The translations under genes and the position numbers were made by a program. From Hyphomicrobiales bacterium (GTDB lineage Bacteria > Pseudomonadota > Alphaproteobacteria > Rhizobiales > Rhizobiaceae), in the NCBI GenBank assembly GCA_900466475.1, contig UBMI01000007.1, forward strand, positions 452,569-516,568: DNA of 64,000 nucleotides, read 5' to 3'. The stretch's first letter is position 1. Every line of letters starts with the position of its first letter. Below, one piece after another: positions 1 through 8,378 of this stretch. The notes below the pieces were generated by a model that did no database searches, was not told where the DNA came from, and saw only the letters and a list, made by a program, of their open reading frames with translations.

Positions 1-367
1 CCGTGCCGCCGGAAACGGGTGCGTCGAGCGACAAGCAGCTTGCGGCTTTCGCCATTTCGTGCGCCTTGCGGCTGCTTTCGACATCGATGGTCGAGCAATC
101 GATGACGAGCGTACCCTGCGCCGCCGATTGCAATATGTCGGCCCAGGCCGTCAGCACGTGCTTGCTCTGCGGCAGCATGGTGATGATGATCTCGGCCTCC
201 TTGACCGCCTGGCTGGCATGGCTGGCCGGTTTGACACCGCTTTCCTCCGCAGCCTTCAGCACCGGTGCTGCCAGATCGAAGCCGAGAACCTCGTGGCCGG
301 CTTTGACGAGATTGGCAGCCATCGGTCCGCCCATGTTGCCAAGCCCGATAAATCCGATCCTTGCCAT
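1..367 (-). CDS. 3-hydroxyisobutyrate dehydrogenase family protein (partial, 3' end off window)
   Basis: The first 122 codons are present; the C-terminal part lies left of the window. The protein opens with a Rossmann dinucleotide-binding motif (GFIGLGNMG, residues about 5-13) and contains the family substrate-site signature DAPVSGG near the cut end. Members oxidise beta-hydroxyacids such as 3-hydroxyisobutyrate or tartronate semialdehyde with NAD(P). The ATG is at 365-367, and an AGGAG ribosome site lies inside the end of the upstream GMC gene, so the two are almost certainly cotranscribed. The true substrate cannot be told from the fragment. Confidence 0.85.
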   Translation of the reverse strand, partial: MARIGFIGLGNMGGPMAANLVKAGHEVLGFDLAAPVLKAAEESGVKPASHASQAVKEAEIIITMLPQSKHVLTAWADILQSAAQGTLVIDCSTIDVESSRKAHEMAKAASCLSLDAPVSGGT

Positions 368-376
368 GCTCTTCTC

Positions 377-1972
377 CTATCTGTTGTCCTCGATGATCAT
401 GGCCGCCGCCTTTTCGGCAATCATGATCGTCGGCGAATTGGTATTGCCCGAAGTGATGGCCGGCATCACCGAGGCATCCGCGATCCGGAGCCTGCCGAGC
501 GCCCGCAATCTTAGCCGCGGATCGACGACGCTGTCCCTGTCGATGCCCATGCGGCAGGTGCCGACCGGATGAAAAATCGTCGTGCCGATATCGCCAGCCG
601 CCTTTTCCAGTTCCGCCTCGTTTCGGTAGCTCGGCCCCGGCTTGAACTCCTCTGGATGAAAGCGGGCGAAGGATGGCTGCGCGACGATCCGGCGCGTCAG
701 CTTTATCGAGCGAACAGCTATGTCGCGATCACGCTGTGTCGAGAGGTATTTTGGCGCAATGACGGGCTGGGCGGCAAAATCGGGGCTGGAGACATGCACG
801 GAACCGCGGCTTTCCGGCCGGAGATTGCAAACACTCGCCGTGATCGCCGGAAAGACGTGGACGGGATCGCCGAACTTGTCGAGGGATACAGGCTGCACAT
901 GATACTGCAGATCGGGTGTCTCCTTATCAGGGCCAGACCGCGTGAAGATGCCCAGCTGGCTTGGCGCCATCGCCATGGGTCCGGAACGGTGCATGAGATA
1001 TTCGAGGCCTATTGCCGCCTTGCCGAGCAGCTTCGACGCCTTTTCGTTGAGTGTCGGCACACCTGTCACCTTGTAGGCAAGCCGAAGCTGCAGATGGTCC
1101 TGCAGGTTCTCCCCGATGCCCTTCACCTCGGTCAGCACATCGATGCCGGCCTGATGGAGCACGTCACCGCGGCCGACGCCTGACAGCTCCAGAATGTGTG
1201 GCGAGCCGATGGAGCCGGCCGAAAGCACCGTCTCCTTCGCTGCATAGGCCCGCTTCGCCCTGCCGCCATGCTGGAATTCGACGCCGGTAACGGAGCCCTC
1301 CTCAACCAGCAGCCGCCGCACCTGCGCCTTGGTCATGACAGTGAGATTGCCGCGTTTCATGGCCGGGCGCAGAAAGGCCTTCGTCGCGTTCCAGCGGATG
1401 CCGGCGCGCTGGTTGACGTCGAAATAGCCGGAGCCTTCGTTGCTGCCGCGATTGAAATCTGCCGTTTCGGGAATGCCGGCCTCCTTGGCCGCCTGCTGGA
1501 AGGCATCGAGCACATCCCAGCGCACGCGCGCCTTTTCCACGCGCCATTCGCCACCGGCGCCATGCATGTCGTCCTCGCCCTTATAGTGATCTTCCGACTT
1601 GCGGAAATAGGGCAGCACATCGTCCCAACCCCAGCCGGTGCAGCCCATCTGCCGCCAGAGATCGTAGTCGCGGGCCTGACCGCGCATATAGATCATGCCG
1701 TTGATCGAGGAACAGCCGCCGAGCACCTTGCCGCGCGGATAATTCAGCGCCCGCCCGTTCAGCCCGTCCTCGGGCGCGGTCGTAAAACACCAGTCGGTAC
1801 GCGGATTGTTAATGCAATAGAGATAGCCGACGGGAATATGGATCCAGTGGTAGTTGTCGTTGCCGCCCGCCTCCAGCAGCAAGACCCTTGTATTGCGGTC
1901 GGCCGATAGCCGGTTTGCGAGCACGCAGCCGGCACTGCCTGCCCCGATGATGATATAGTCGTAGCGATCCAT
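377..1972 (-). CDS. GMC family FAD-dependent alcohol/choline dehydrogenase-like oxidoreductase
   Basis: A 531-residue flavoprotein of the glucose-methanol-choline family, which oxidises alcohols to aldehydes. The N-terminal FAD motif IIGAGSAGCVLA is at residues 7-18, followed by the GMC signature region GKVLGGCSSINGMIY near residue 85 and the C-terminal HPVGTCRMG and GNTNSPTIMIAE blocks. There is no signal peptide. It lies downstream of the Liv-type transporter genes and 9 bp before a hydroxyacid dehydrogenase gene, which suggests the pair oxidises an imported alcohol or hydroxy compound. Choline dehydrogenase (BetA) is one family member, but no betaine aldehyde dehydrogenase or betaine regulator is near, so betA is not assigned. 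Confidence 0.9.
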   Translation of the reverse strand: MDRYDYIIIGAGSAGCVLANRLSADRNTRVLLLEAGGNDNYHWIHIPVGYLYCINNPRTDWCFTTAPEDGLNGRALNYPRGKVLGGCSSINGMIYMRGQARDYDLWRQMGCTGWGWDDVLPYFRKSEDHYKGEDDMHGAGGEWRVEKARVRWDVLDAFQQAAKEAGIPETADFNRGSNEGSGYFDVNQRAGIRWNATKAFLRPAMKRGNLTVMTKAQVRRLLVEEGSVTGVEFQHGGRAKRAYAAKETVLSAGSIGSPHILELSGVGRGDVLHQAGIDVLTEVKGIGENLQDHLQLRLAYKVTGVPTLNEKASKLLGKAAIGLEYLMHRSGPMAMAPSQLGIFTRSGPDKETPDLQYHVQPVSLDKFGDPVHVFPAITASVCNLRPESRGSVHVSSPDFAAQPVIAPKYLSTQRDRDIAVRSIKLTRRIVAQPSFARFHPEEFKPGPSYRNEAELEKAAGDIGTTIFHPVGTCRMGIDRDSVVDPRLRLRALGRLRIADASVMPAITSGNTNSPTIMIAEKAAAMIIEDNR

Positions 1973-2000
1973 GGATCATGCACTCCGAAATGGCTGCCCT

Positions 2001-2028
2001 CCCGCCTCCCCAGGGCCGCGGAGGCGGG
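2001..2028 (-). other. Intercistronic hairpin before the GMC gene
   Basis: A perfect 9-bp inverted repeat, CCCGCCTCC (2001-2009) and GGAGGCGGG (2020-2028), with a 10-nt loop, lies between the end of livM and the start of the GMC gene. On the transcribed strand no U-tract follows, so it is more likely an mRNA-processing or stability element than a full terminator. It could lower expression of the two dehydrogenases relative to the transporter. Confidence 0.5.
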
Positions 2029-2083
2029 ATTTTGCGGCGCCGCTGCACATCTTTTCCCATTGCAGGAAAAGAGGTCCGCCCGT

Positions 2084-3082
2084 TCAGCGGCGGTAGACAA
2101 AGCCCAGTTTACGCCCGAGCCGCGAGGCGTAGAATTCGCCGATAATACCGCGGCGGAAGATCAGCACGCAGATCATGAAGACCACGCCGGTGATGATAGT
2201 CACCGGAAATTCCGAGGTCGCGAGATAATTCTGCAGCGTCACGACGAGGCCAGCGCCGAATACCGGGCCGATCAGCGTGCCGATACCGCCGAGCAGGGTC
2301 ATCAGGATCACCTCACCCGACATCTGCCAGGCGACATCCGTCAGCGTCGCAAACTGAAAGACCAGAGCCTTGACCGATCCTGCCAGCCCGGCAAGAGCTG
2401 CCGACATTACGAAGGCTCCGAGCTTGTAACGCGCCACGGAATAGCCGAGCGAGATTGCCCGTTGCTCGTTCTCGCGGATCGATTTCAGGATCATGCCGAA
2501 GGGCGAATTGATGAAGCGCCAGATGATCAGAAGTCCGATCAGGAACACCGCCAGCACAAAATAATACATGTTGGTGGAGCTGTTGAGATCGATGAAGCCG
2601 AAGAGGTGGCCGCGCGGCACGGACTGGATGCCGTCCTCGCCTTCAGTGAATTTTGCCTGCAAGCAGAAGAAGAAGAACATCTGCGACAGCGCGAGCGTGA
2701 TCATGGCAAAATAGATACCCTGGCGGCGGATCGCAAAGAAACCCATGACGAGGCCCAGAAATGCGGCGCCGGCGACGCCGACGAGGATGCCGAGCTCAGG
2801 CGGAAAGCCCCAGGACTTCACCGTATAAGCGGTGAAATAGGCAGCGCCGCCGAAGAAGGTGGCATGGCCGAAGGACAGCAGCCCCGTGTAGCCGAGCAGC
2901 AGGTTGAAGGCACAGGCAAAGAGCGCGAAGCAAAGCAGCTTCATCAGGAAGATCGGGTAGAAGAAGAAGGGCGCGAGCAAGAGAAGCAGGAGCCCGATGA
3001 TCAGGAACCCGGTCTGCACCGATAAAGCAGTGCGGCTCTTTTCCGTTCGGATGGTTTCGGTGATGTCAGCCATATCACGCAT
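2084..3082 (-). CDS. livM: Branched-chain amino acid-type (HAAT) ABC transporter permease, LivM family
   Basis: A 332-residue polytopic inner-membrane permease with many hydrophobic segments and the LivM-type core (LLGYTGLLSFGHATFFG near residues 65-80, MTLLGGIGTLIGPVFGA near 260-276). It would form the translocation channel with LivH. The first ATG (3080-3082) overlaps the end of livH by 8 bp; a second ATG three codons in (3071-3073) is an equally good start. Substrate is not determined by the permease; HAAT systems carry branched-chain amino acids but also amides, urea and aromatic acids. Confidence 0.9.
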   Translation of the reverse strand: MRDMADITETIRTEKSRTALSVQTGFLIIGLLLLLLAPFFFYPIFLMKLLCFALFACAFNLLLGYTGLLSFGHATFFGGAAYFTAYTVKSWGFPPELGILVGVAGAAFLGLVMGFFAIRRQGIYFAMITLALSQMFFFFCLQAKFTEGEDGIQSVPRGHLFGFIDLNSSTNMYYFVLAVFLIGLLIIWRFINSPFGMILKSIRENEQRAISLGYSVARYKLGAFVMSAALAGLAGSVKALVFQFATLTDVAWQMSGEVILMTLLGGIGTLIGPVFGAGLVVTLQNYLATSEFPVTIITGVVFMICVLIFRRGIIGEFYASRLGRKLGFVYRR

Positions 3083-3962
3083 CCCGGCCGAAGAGGCCCG
3101 CGGGCCTGATGAGAAGCACGATCGCCATGATGACGAAAACGACGATATTGGAGGCCTCCGGATAGAAGACCTTGGTCAGACCTTCCGCGATGCCAAGCAC
3201 GTAGCCGGTGATGATGGCGCCCATGATCGACCCCATGCCGCCGACGACAACCACGGCAAAGACGACAATGATCATGTTGGAACCCATCAGCGGCGAGACC
3301 TGGTAGATGGGGGCGGCGAGCACGCCGGCAAAGGCGGCAAGGCCGGCGCCGAGCGCATAGGTAAAGGTCAGGAGCACCGGAACGTTGACGCCGAAGACCT
3401 GCACGAGCGTGGCGTTTTCCGTCGCCGAGCGCAGATAGGCACCGAGCTTGGTCTTTTCGATCAGCAGCCAGGTGCCGATGCAGACGACGAGCGAAACGAC
3501 CACCACCCAACCGCGATAGATCGGCAAAAACATGAAGCCGAGATTCACGCCGCCGGCCAGTGCCGGTGGCGTCGCATAGGGTTGACCGGATGAGCCGTAG
3601 AGATAGCGGAACGTGCCTTCGACTGCGAGTGCCAGACCAAAGGTGAAGAGCAGGCCGTAGAGCGGATCGAGATCATAGAGCCGGCGAAGGAAGAGCCGCT
3701 CGATGACAGCGCCGGCTAGCCCGACGATGACGGGCGCCAGGATCAGAGACGGCCAGTAGCTGATACCGAGATAGTTCAAGAGCAGGTAGGCCACGAAGGC
3801 GCCGAGCATGTACTGGGCGCCGTGCGCGAAGTTGATGACACGCAGAAGACCGAAAATGATCGCAAGACCAAGGCTCAGCAGCGCATAGAAGGACCCGTTG
3901 ATCAGGCCGATCAGCAGCTGGCCGAGCAGTGCCTGCAAGGGAATGCCGAAGATCATCGTCAT
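3075..3962 (-). CDS. livH: HAAT ABC transporter permease, LivH family
   Basis: A 295-residue integral membrane permease of the LivH family, partner of LivM. The hydrophobic core, the GLLRVINFAHGAQYMLGA block and the C-terminal GMGSIMGAIITGYVLG segment are typical. The open frame extends further upstream into livF, but the start was placed at the ATG 3960-3962, 4 bp after the livF stop, because the upstream residues are hydrophilic and unlike the family. Confidence 0.9.
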   Translation of the reverse strand: MTMIFGIPLQALLGQLLIGLINGSFYALLSLGLAIIFGLLRVINFAHGAQYMLGAFVAYLLLNYLGISYWPSLILAPVIVGLAGAVIERLFLRRLYDLDPLYGLLFTFGLALAVEGTFRYLYGSSGQPYATPPALAGGVNLGFMFLPIYRGWVVVVSLVVCIGTWLLIEKTKLGAYLRSATENATLVQVFGVNVPVLLTFTYALGAGLAAFAGVLAAPIYQVSPLMGSNMIIVVFAVVVVGGMGSIMGAIITGYVLGIAEGLTKVFYPEASNIVVFVIMAIVLLIRPAGLFGRDA

Positions 3963-3966
3963 CGCG

Positions 3967-4668
3967 TCACACTCCCAGAACCTTGTGCAGCATATCCATG
4001 CGCTGCGGCAGTTCGCCGACAGGGAATTCCGAGACCATCTGCCCATGATCCATCAGATAGAAGCGATCGGCAATACGGCTTGCGAAACGGAAATTCTGCT
4101 CGACGAGCACGATCGTCATGCCGCGCTCCTTCAGCGTCCTGAGAACCTCGCCGATCCGCTGCACGATAACAGGCGCCAGCCCCTCGGTTGGCTCATCGAG
4201 CAGCAGCAGGCGCACGCCAGTGCGCAGAATGCGAGCGATTGCCAGCATCTGCTGCTCGCCGCCCGAGAGCTTAGTGCCGGAACTCGTGCGCCGCTCGTAG
4301 AGGTTTGGAAAAAGCTCGTAGATTTCATCGAGGGTCATGCCGCCTGACGCTACGACCGGCGGCAGCATCAGATTTTCCGAAACCGTCAGCGTCGAAAAAA
4401 TACCGCGCTCCTCCGGTACGAAGCCGATGCCCTTATGGGCGGTCTTATGCAGCGGCACCTGCATCATATCCGTACCAGCAAAGCTGATCTTTCCCTTCCG
4501 GGAGCGCACAATACCGGTGATGGTGCGCAAAGTCGTCGTCTTGCCGACGCCGTTGCGGCCGAGAATGGTAATCATCTCGCCCTCGCCGACCATCATATCG
4601 ATGCCGTGAAGGATATGGCTTTCGCCATACCAGGCGTTCAGCCCCTGAACTTCGAGAAGCGGCGCCAT
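3967..4668 (-). CDS. livF: HAAT ABC transporter ATP-binding protein, LivF family
   Basis: A 233-residue cytoplasmic ATPase. It has Walker A (GRNGVGKTTTLR, about residues 38-49), the ABC signature LSGGEQQMLAIAR (about 134-146), Walker B (LLLLDEPTEGLAP) and the H-loop region, with the length typical of LivF. Its ATG overlaps the livG stop in an ATGA arrangement, indicating translational coupling. Confidence 0.93.
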   Translation of the reverse strand: MAPLLEVQGLNAWYGESHILHGIDMMVGEGEMITILGRNGVGKTTTLRTITGIVRSRKGKISFAGTDMMQVPLHKTAHKGIGFVPEERGIFSTLTVSENLMLPPVVASGGMTLDEIYELFPNLYERRTSSGTKLSGGEQQMLAIARILRTGVRLLLLDEPTEGLAPVIVQRIGEVLRTLKERGMTIVLVEQNFRFASRIADRFYLMDHGQMVSEFPVGELPQRMDMLHKVLGV

Positions 4669-5453
4669 CAGTGATGCTCCTCCGTGCCCATATAGGCCTG
4701 GCGCACGCGCTCATCCTGACTGACTGTTGCGTAGTCGCCCTCGGCGAGGATCTCGCCGCGCTGCAACACGGTGACATGCTGGCAGATATTGGCAACGACG
4801 GACAGATTGTGCTCGACCATCAGAACCGCGCGGTCGCGGGCGACATCGCGAATGATGGCGGAGACGACGCTGACATCCTCCTGCCCCATACCGGCCATCG
4901 GCTCATCGAGAAGCAGCACTTTCGGATCGAGCGCGAGAGTGGTCGCAATCTCCAGCACACGCTTGCGCCCATAGGAGAGGTCGGCGGCGATATGATCACG
5001 CTCCTTGGAAAGCCCGACACTGGCGAGCAATTGCTCGGCCCGATCATTGAGGCTGTCGAGCGCCGAAAGCGGTCGCCAGAACTGCGTGGAAAGATTATTC
5101 GGCCGCTGCAGGGCGACCCGGACATTATCGAGCACGGAAAGATGCGGGAAGACGGCAGAGATCTGGAATGAACGGACGAGGCCCATGCGCGCCACCCGGT
5201 CCGGCGGCGTCCTGGTGATGTCGGTCCCCATCAGCGTGATGGCGCCTGATGTCGGCTGCAGGAACTTGGTGAGCAGGTTGAACACCGTCGTCTTGCCGGC
5301 ACCGTTCGGCCCGATCAGTGCATGGACGCTCGCATCATGCACATCGAGATCGACATTCTTGACGGCCGTGAAGCCGCCGAAATCGCGGCGCAGGCCGCGG
5401 GCGGAGAGTACCACCCGCGGCTTGGCTCCAGTTTCAATCGCGGAAACCGCCAT
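4668..5453 (-). CDS. livG: HAAT ABC transporter ATP-binding protein, LivG family
   Basis: A 261-residue ATPase with Walker A (GPNGAGKTTVFNLLT), a LivG-type signature segment (LSYGRKRVLEIATTLA) and Walker B (VLLLDEPMAGM). It pairs with LivF to power the LivHM channel. It begins 3 bp after the binding-protein gene and overlaps livF by one base. Confidence 0.93.
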   Translation of the reverse strand: MAVSAIETGAKPRVVLSARGLRRDFGGFTAVKNVDLDVHDASVHALIGPNGAGKTTVFNLLTKFLQPTSGAITLMGTDITRTPPDRVARMGLVRSFQISAVFPHLSVLDNVRVALQRPNNLSTQFWRPLSALDSLNDRAEQLLASVGLSKERDHIAADLSYGRKRVLEIATTLALDPKVLLLDEPMAGMGQEDVSVVSAIIRDVARDRAVLMVEHNLSVVANICQHVTVLQRGEILAEGDYATVSQDERVRQAYMGTEEHH

Positions 5454-5456
5454 CGT

Positions 5457-6668
5457 TCACTTCACCAGATCGCAGCCGCTCTTGGCGGGGTCGATATAGG
5501 CTTCCTTGCCCGGGATGGTGGCGAGAACGTTGAAGTAATCCCACGGCTCCTTGCTTTCCGCGGGCTTCTTGACCTGCAGCAGGTACATGTCATGGATCAT
5601 GCGGCCGTTCGGGCCAACCGTGCCGCCACGGCCGAAGACGTCGTCGACAGGCATTTCGTGCAACTGCTTGGCAACGGCTTCCGTCTCATCCGTTCCGGCC
5701 TTCTGGATCGCCTTGAGATATTGCAGAACCGCGGAATAGGTGCCGGTGTGGATCATGTTCGGCATCTTGCCGGTGCGGGCAAAGAATTTCTTGGCGAATG
5801 CGCGGCTGTCGTCGTCGCGGTTCCAGTAATAGCCTTCCGTCAACGTCAGGCCCTGAGCTGCTTCGAGGCCAAGGCCGTGAACTTCGGCGAGCGTGAAGAG
5901 CAATGCCGCCAGATGCTGGCCGCCTTGGGTGATGCCGAACTCCGCCGCCTGCTTGATGGCATTCGACGTATCGAGGCCGGCATTGGCAAGGCCGATAACC
6001 TTGGCGCCCGATGATTGGGCCTGCAGCAGGAAGGACGAGAAATCCTGTGTCGACAAGGGATGGCGTACCGAACCGACGACCGTGCCGCCGCTTGCCTTTA
6101 CATAGTCGGTGGTCTGCTGTTCCAGCGAGTAGCCGAAAGCGTAATCCGCCGTCAGGAAGAACCAGCTGTCGCCGCCCTGCTTGACCAGTGCCCCGCCGGT
6201 ACCGACGGCAAGTGCATGGGTGTCATAGGCCCAGTGGAAGCCATAAGGCGAGCAGGCCTTGCCGGTGAGATCAGTCGTCGCAGCACCCGTGACGATATCG
6301 ATCTTCTTCTTTTCCTTGGCTACCGCCTGGACTGCGAGCGCAACCGAAGAGGTCGTCAGTTCCATGATGGCATCGACCTGTTCGGTGTCATACCACTGGC
6401 GGGCAATGTTGGAGGCGATATCAGGCTTGTTCTGGTGGTCGGCATCGACGATCTCGACCGGCATGTCCAGCACCTTGCCGCCAAAGTCCTCGACGGCCAT
6501 CTTGGCGGCCTCGACAGAGGATTTGCCGCCAAAGTCGGCATAAACGCCCGACTGGTCGTTCAGGATGCCGATCTTGACCTTACCATCGGAAATAGCTGCG
6601 CTCTGGGCAAACACGGCGGTGCTGCTTGCAAGCAAAAATGCAACGGACGCAATGAAATTCTTTCGCAT
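5457..6668 (-). CDS. HAAT-type periplasmic substrate-binding protein (Leu/Ile/Val-binding family)
   Basis: A 403-residue secreted binding protein. It has a clear Sec signal peptide (MRKNFIASVAFLLASSTAVFAQ, cleavage after AFA) and then the family opening VKIGILNDQSGVYADFGG. It is the first gene of the livJGFHM-GMC-hydroxyacid dehydrogenase operon. The mature protein resembles the subset of the family (Peripla_BP_6) found with catabolic enzymes rather than the classic LivJ, so the ligand may not be an amino acid. Confidence 0.9.
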   Translation of the reverse strand: MRKNFIASVAFLLASSTAVFAQSAAISDGKVKIGILNDQSGVYADFGGKSSVEAAKMAVEDFGGKVLDMPVEIVDADHQNKPDIASNIARQWYDTEQVDAIMELTTSSVALAVQAVAKEKKKIDIVTGAATTDLTGKACSPYGFHWAYDTHALAVGTGGALVKQGGDSWFFLTADYAFGYSLEQQTTDYVKASGGTVVGSVRHPLSTQDFSSFLLQAQSSGAKVIGLANAGLDTSNAIKQAAEFGITQGGQHLAALLFTLAEVHGLGLEAAQGLTLTEGYYWNRDDDSRAFAKKFFARTGKMPNMIHTGTYSAVLQYLKAIQKAGTDETEAVAKQLHEMPVDDVFGRGGTVGPNGRMIHDMYLLQVKKPAESKEPWDYFNVLATIPGKEAYIDPAKSGCDLVK

Positions 6669-6702
6669 ATTCTCTCCTCCCAGAGATTGGCCAGATCGCG
6701 AA

Positions 6703-6709
6703 TCTGTTC
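6703..6709. promoter_or_regulatory. Isolated TCTGTTC half-site near the binding-protein start
   Basis: TCTGTTC, the same heptamer as the left arm of the dyad at 6812-6831, recurs 35 bp upstream of the start of the binding-protein gene. It may be an auxiliary operator half-site. Confidence 0.3.
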
Positions 6710-6804
6710 AAATTTGGCGATCCACTCTCCTCAAAGCGGCCGCTCCACCCTTACGATCACGGAATTTCCTCCACGAGGCAACTGGCGGTTTACATCTAAT
6801 TCCA

Positions 6805-6831
6805 AACAGTATCTGTTCGTTTTTGAACAGA
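6805..6831. promoter_or_regulatory. Overlapping inverted repeats: candidate LysR-type operator
   Basis: TCTGTTC (6812-6818), a 6-bp spacer and GAACAGA (6825-6831) form a perfect dyad. A second dyad, AACAG-TAT-CTGTT (6805-6817), shares its right arm with the first. The site lies in the divergent region between the transporter operon (start 6668) and the LysR gene (start 6921), where a LysR regulator would normally bind both promoters. Confidence 0.5.
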
Positions 6832-6920
6832 ACCCGTCATAATGGTGCTCCGCCAACAGTCGCAGCGCTCTCGTTGCAGGGCGGCATTAGACCAAAGACG
6901 TAGACGGATGGGCGACGCCG

Positions 6921-7871
6921 ATGAGCCATGCTTCGCAGTTTACTTGGGACGATCTGCAGTTTTTTCTAGCCGTCGCCCGCACCGGCCAGCTTTCGACGGC
7001 GGCCCGGCAGTTGCGCTCAAGCCATGCGACCGTCTCACGGCGCATCGATCGGCTGGAATTCGCACTGAAGGTGAAGCTCTTCGAGCGCAATCCGCGCGGT
7101 TACGTGCTGACTGCCATGGGCACGCGCTTTGTAGAAACCGCCGAGAAGATGGAACAGGAAACGGAACGGCTGCGCGCCGATCTCGCCGATGGCTCGCTCA
7201 GCCAGCGCGGCCTCGTGCGCCTCAGCGCCCCCGAAGGTTTTGCGAATTTCTTCTTTGCAACCGTCCTGCCGCAATTTGCCGCCCGCCATCCGCATCTGGC
7301 ACTGGAACTCGTCACCATCCAGCAGATCATGTCGCTTTCCCGTAAGGAGGCGGATATCTCGGTCGTCCTCGACGAGCCCAAAGGTGGCCCCTACTTTGCG
7401 GAAAGGCTGACGGACTATCATCTGCAGGTCTACGCCTCGCGCGACTATCTCGCCCGCGCAGCACCCATCGCCACGCGTGACGACCTGCTGAACCATCCCT
7501 TCATCAGCTATATCGAGGAAATGATCTTCGCACCGGGGCTCGATTATCTCGGCGACGTGCATCCGCGCATCAAGCCGCAATTCCAGAGTTCCAGCATCTT
7601 CGCGCAGTTGACGGCCACCAGAAACGGTCTGGGCCTCGGCATCCTGCCCTATTTCTTTGCCTGCCGTTATCCCGAACTGGTGCGCGTCCTGCCTGACGAG
7701 ATCGATCTCAAGCGGCATTACTGGATCACCTGCCATCGGGATCTGAAGCAGGCGCCGCGCGTGCGCGCCGTCATCGACTTCCTGCGCGAAGCCGTGCGCA
7801 GCGAAGACGCCTGTTTCATACCGCCCTACATTGGCTCCGCCGCCGCTCGAAAGGCAAAGGCAGAGATGTGA
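6921..7871 (+). CDS. LysR family transcriptional regulator
   Basis: A 316-residue regulator. An N-terminal winged helix-turn-helix (residues about 8-67, with LSTAARQLRSSHATVSRRI as recognition region) is followed by an effector-binding domain. It is divergent from the Liv-type importer operon, the usual arrangement for a LysR activator that senses the imported compound. It ends one base before the convergent cupin gene. Confidence 0.88.
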   Translation: MSHASQFTWDDLQFFLAVARTGQLSTAARQLRSSHATVSRRIDRLEFALKVKLFERNPRGYVLTAMGTRFVETAEKMEQETERLRADLADGSLSQRGLVRLSAPEGFANFFFATVLPQFAARHPHLALELVTIQQIMSLSRKEADISVVLDEPKGGPYFAERLTDYHLQVYASRDYLARAAPIATRDDLLNHPFISYIEEMIFAPGLDYLGDVHPRIKPQFQSSSIFAQLTATRNGLGLGILPYFFACRYPELVRVLPDEIDLKRHYWITCHRDLKQAPRVRAVIDFLREAVRSEDACFIPPYIGSAAARKAKAEM

Positions 7872-8210
7872 TTACTTCAGGAATTCGGCGCGATGCGGAG
7901 TAAAGGTGTCGATGAGGCGACCCTTTTCCAATGCCTTGACACCATGGACCAGATTGGGTGGCACAATGAAGCTGCCGCCCTGTTTCAAGACTTCGGTGCG
8001 ACCATCGATCGTCACCTCGAAGCTACCTTCGGCGACATAGCTTGCCTGGATATGCGGGTGGAAATGAGCCGCACCCACGGCGCCGGCCTCGAAAGCGACC
8101 TCCACCATCATCATCTCCGGCAGATAGGCCATGATACGGCGAGTCACGCCCGGTTCAGGGTTTACCCATTCGGCATCTTCCGCCGATACGAAGAGATCGC
8201 TCGATGACAT
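7872..8210 (-). CDS. Cupin-domain protein
   Basis: A 112-residue single-domain cupin. Motif 1 (HFHPHIQASYVAEGSFEVTIDG, about residues 44-65; quoted here as HFHPH...E) and motif 2 (PPNLVHGV) supply the usual His/His/Glu/His metal ligands. Small cupins of this type include the KdgF-like uronate-linearising enzymes and metal-dependent isomerases or dioxygenases, but the specific reaction cannot be read from the sequence. It is convergent with the LysR gene and has its own promoter region between 8211 and 8378. Confidence 0.8.
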   Translation of the reverse strand: MSSSDLFVSAEDAEWVNPEPGVTRRIMAYLPEMMMVEVAFEAGAVGAAHFHPHIQASYVAEGSFEVTIDGRTEVLKQGGSFIVPPNLVHGVKALEKGRLIDTFTPHRAEFLK

Positions 8211-8378
8211 GTCTGCTCCTCACATCCGAATCCATTGCGCGCAAACTGGCGCACCGGCCGGCATTTGAAAAGATGGGCCCTGATCTTTGTCGGGATGGTC
8301 GCCTTGTTGACGCCGCAAACAGGCAGGTCTATGCGACCTTAAGTCAGGCATGCGTGATTACAGGTGAGGAGACTGGAC

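Noticed and set aside
377..1972. betA (choline dehydrogenase) assignment
   Set aside because: No betB, betI or choline transporter is adjacent; the neighbouring genes point to another alcohol substrate.
2060..3025. 321-aa plus-strand open frame
   Set aside because: It is antisense to livM, has a charged, low-complexity composition and no start signal; livM on the other strand has full family motifs.
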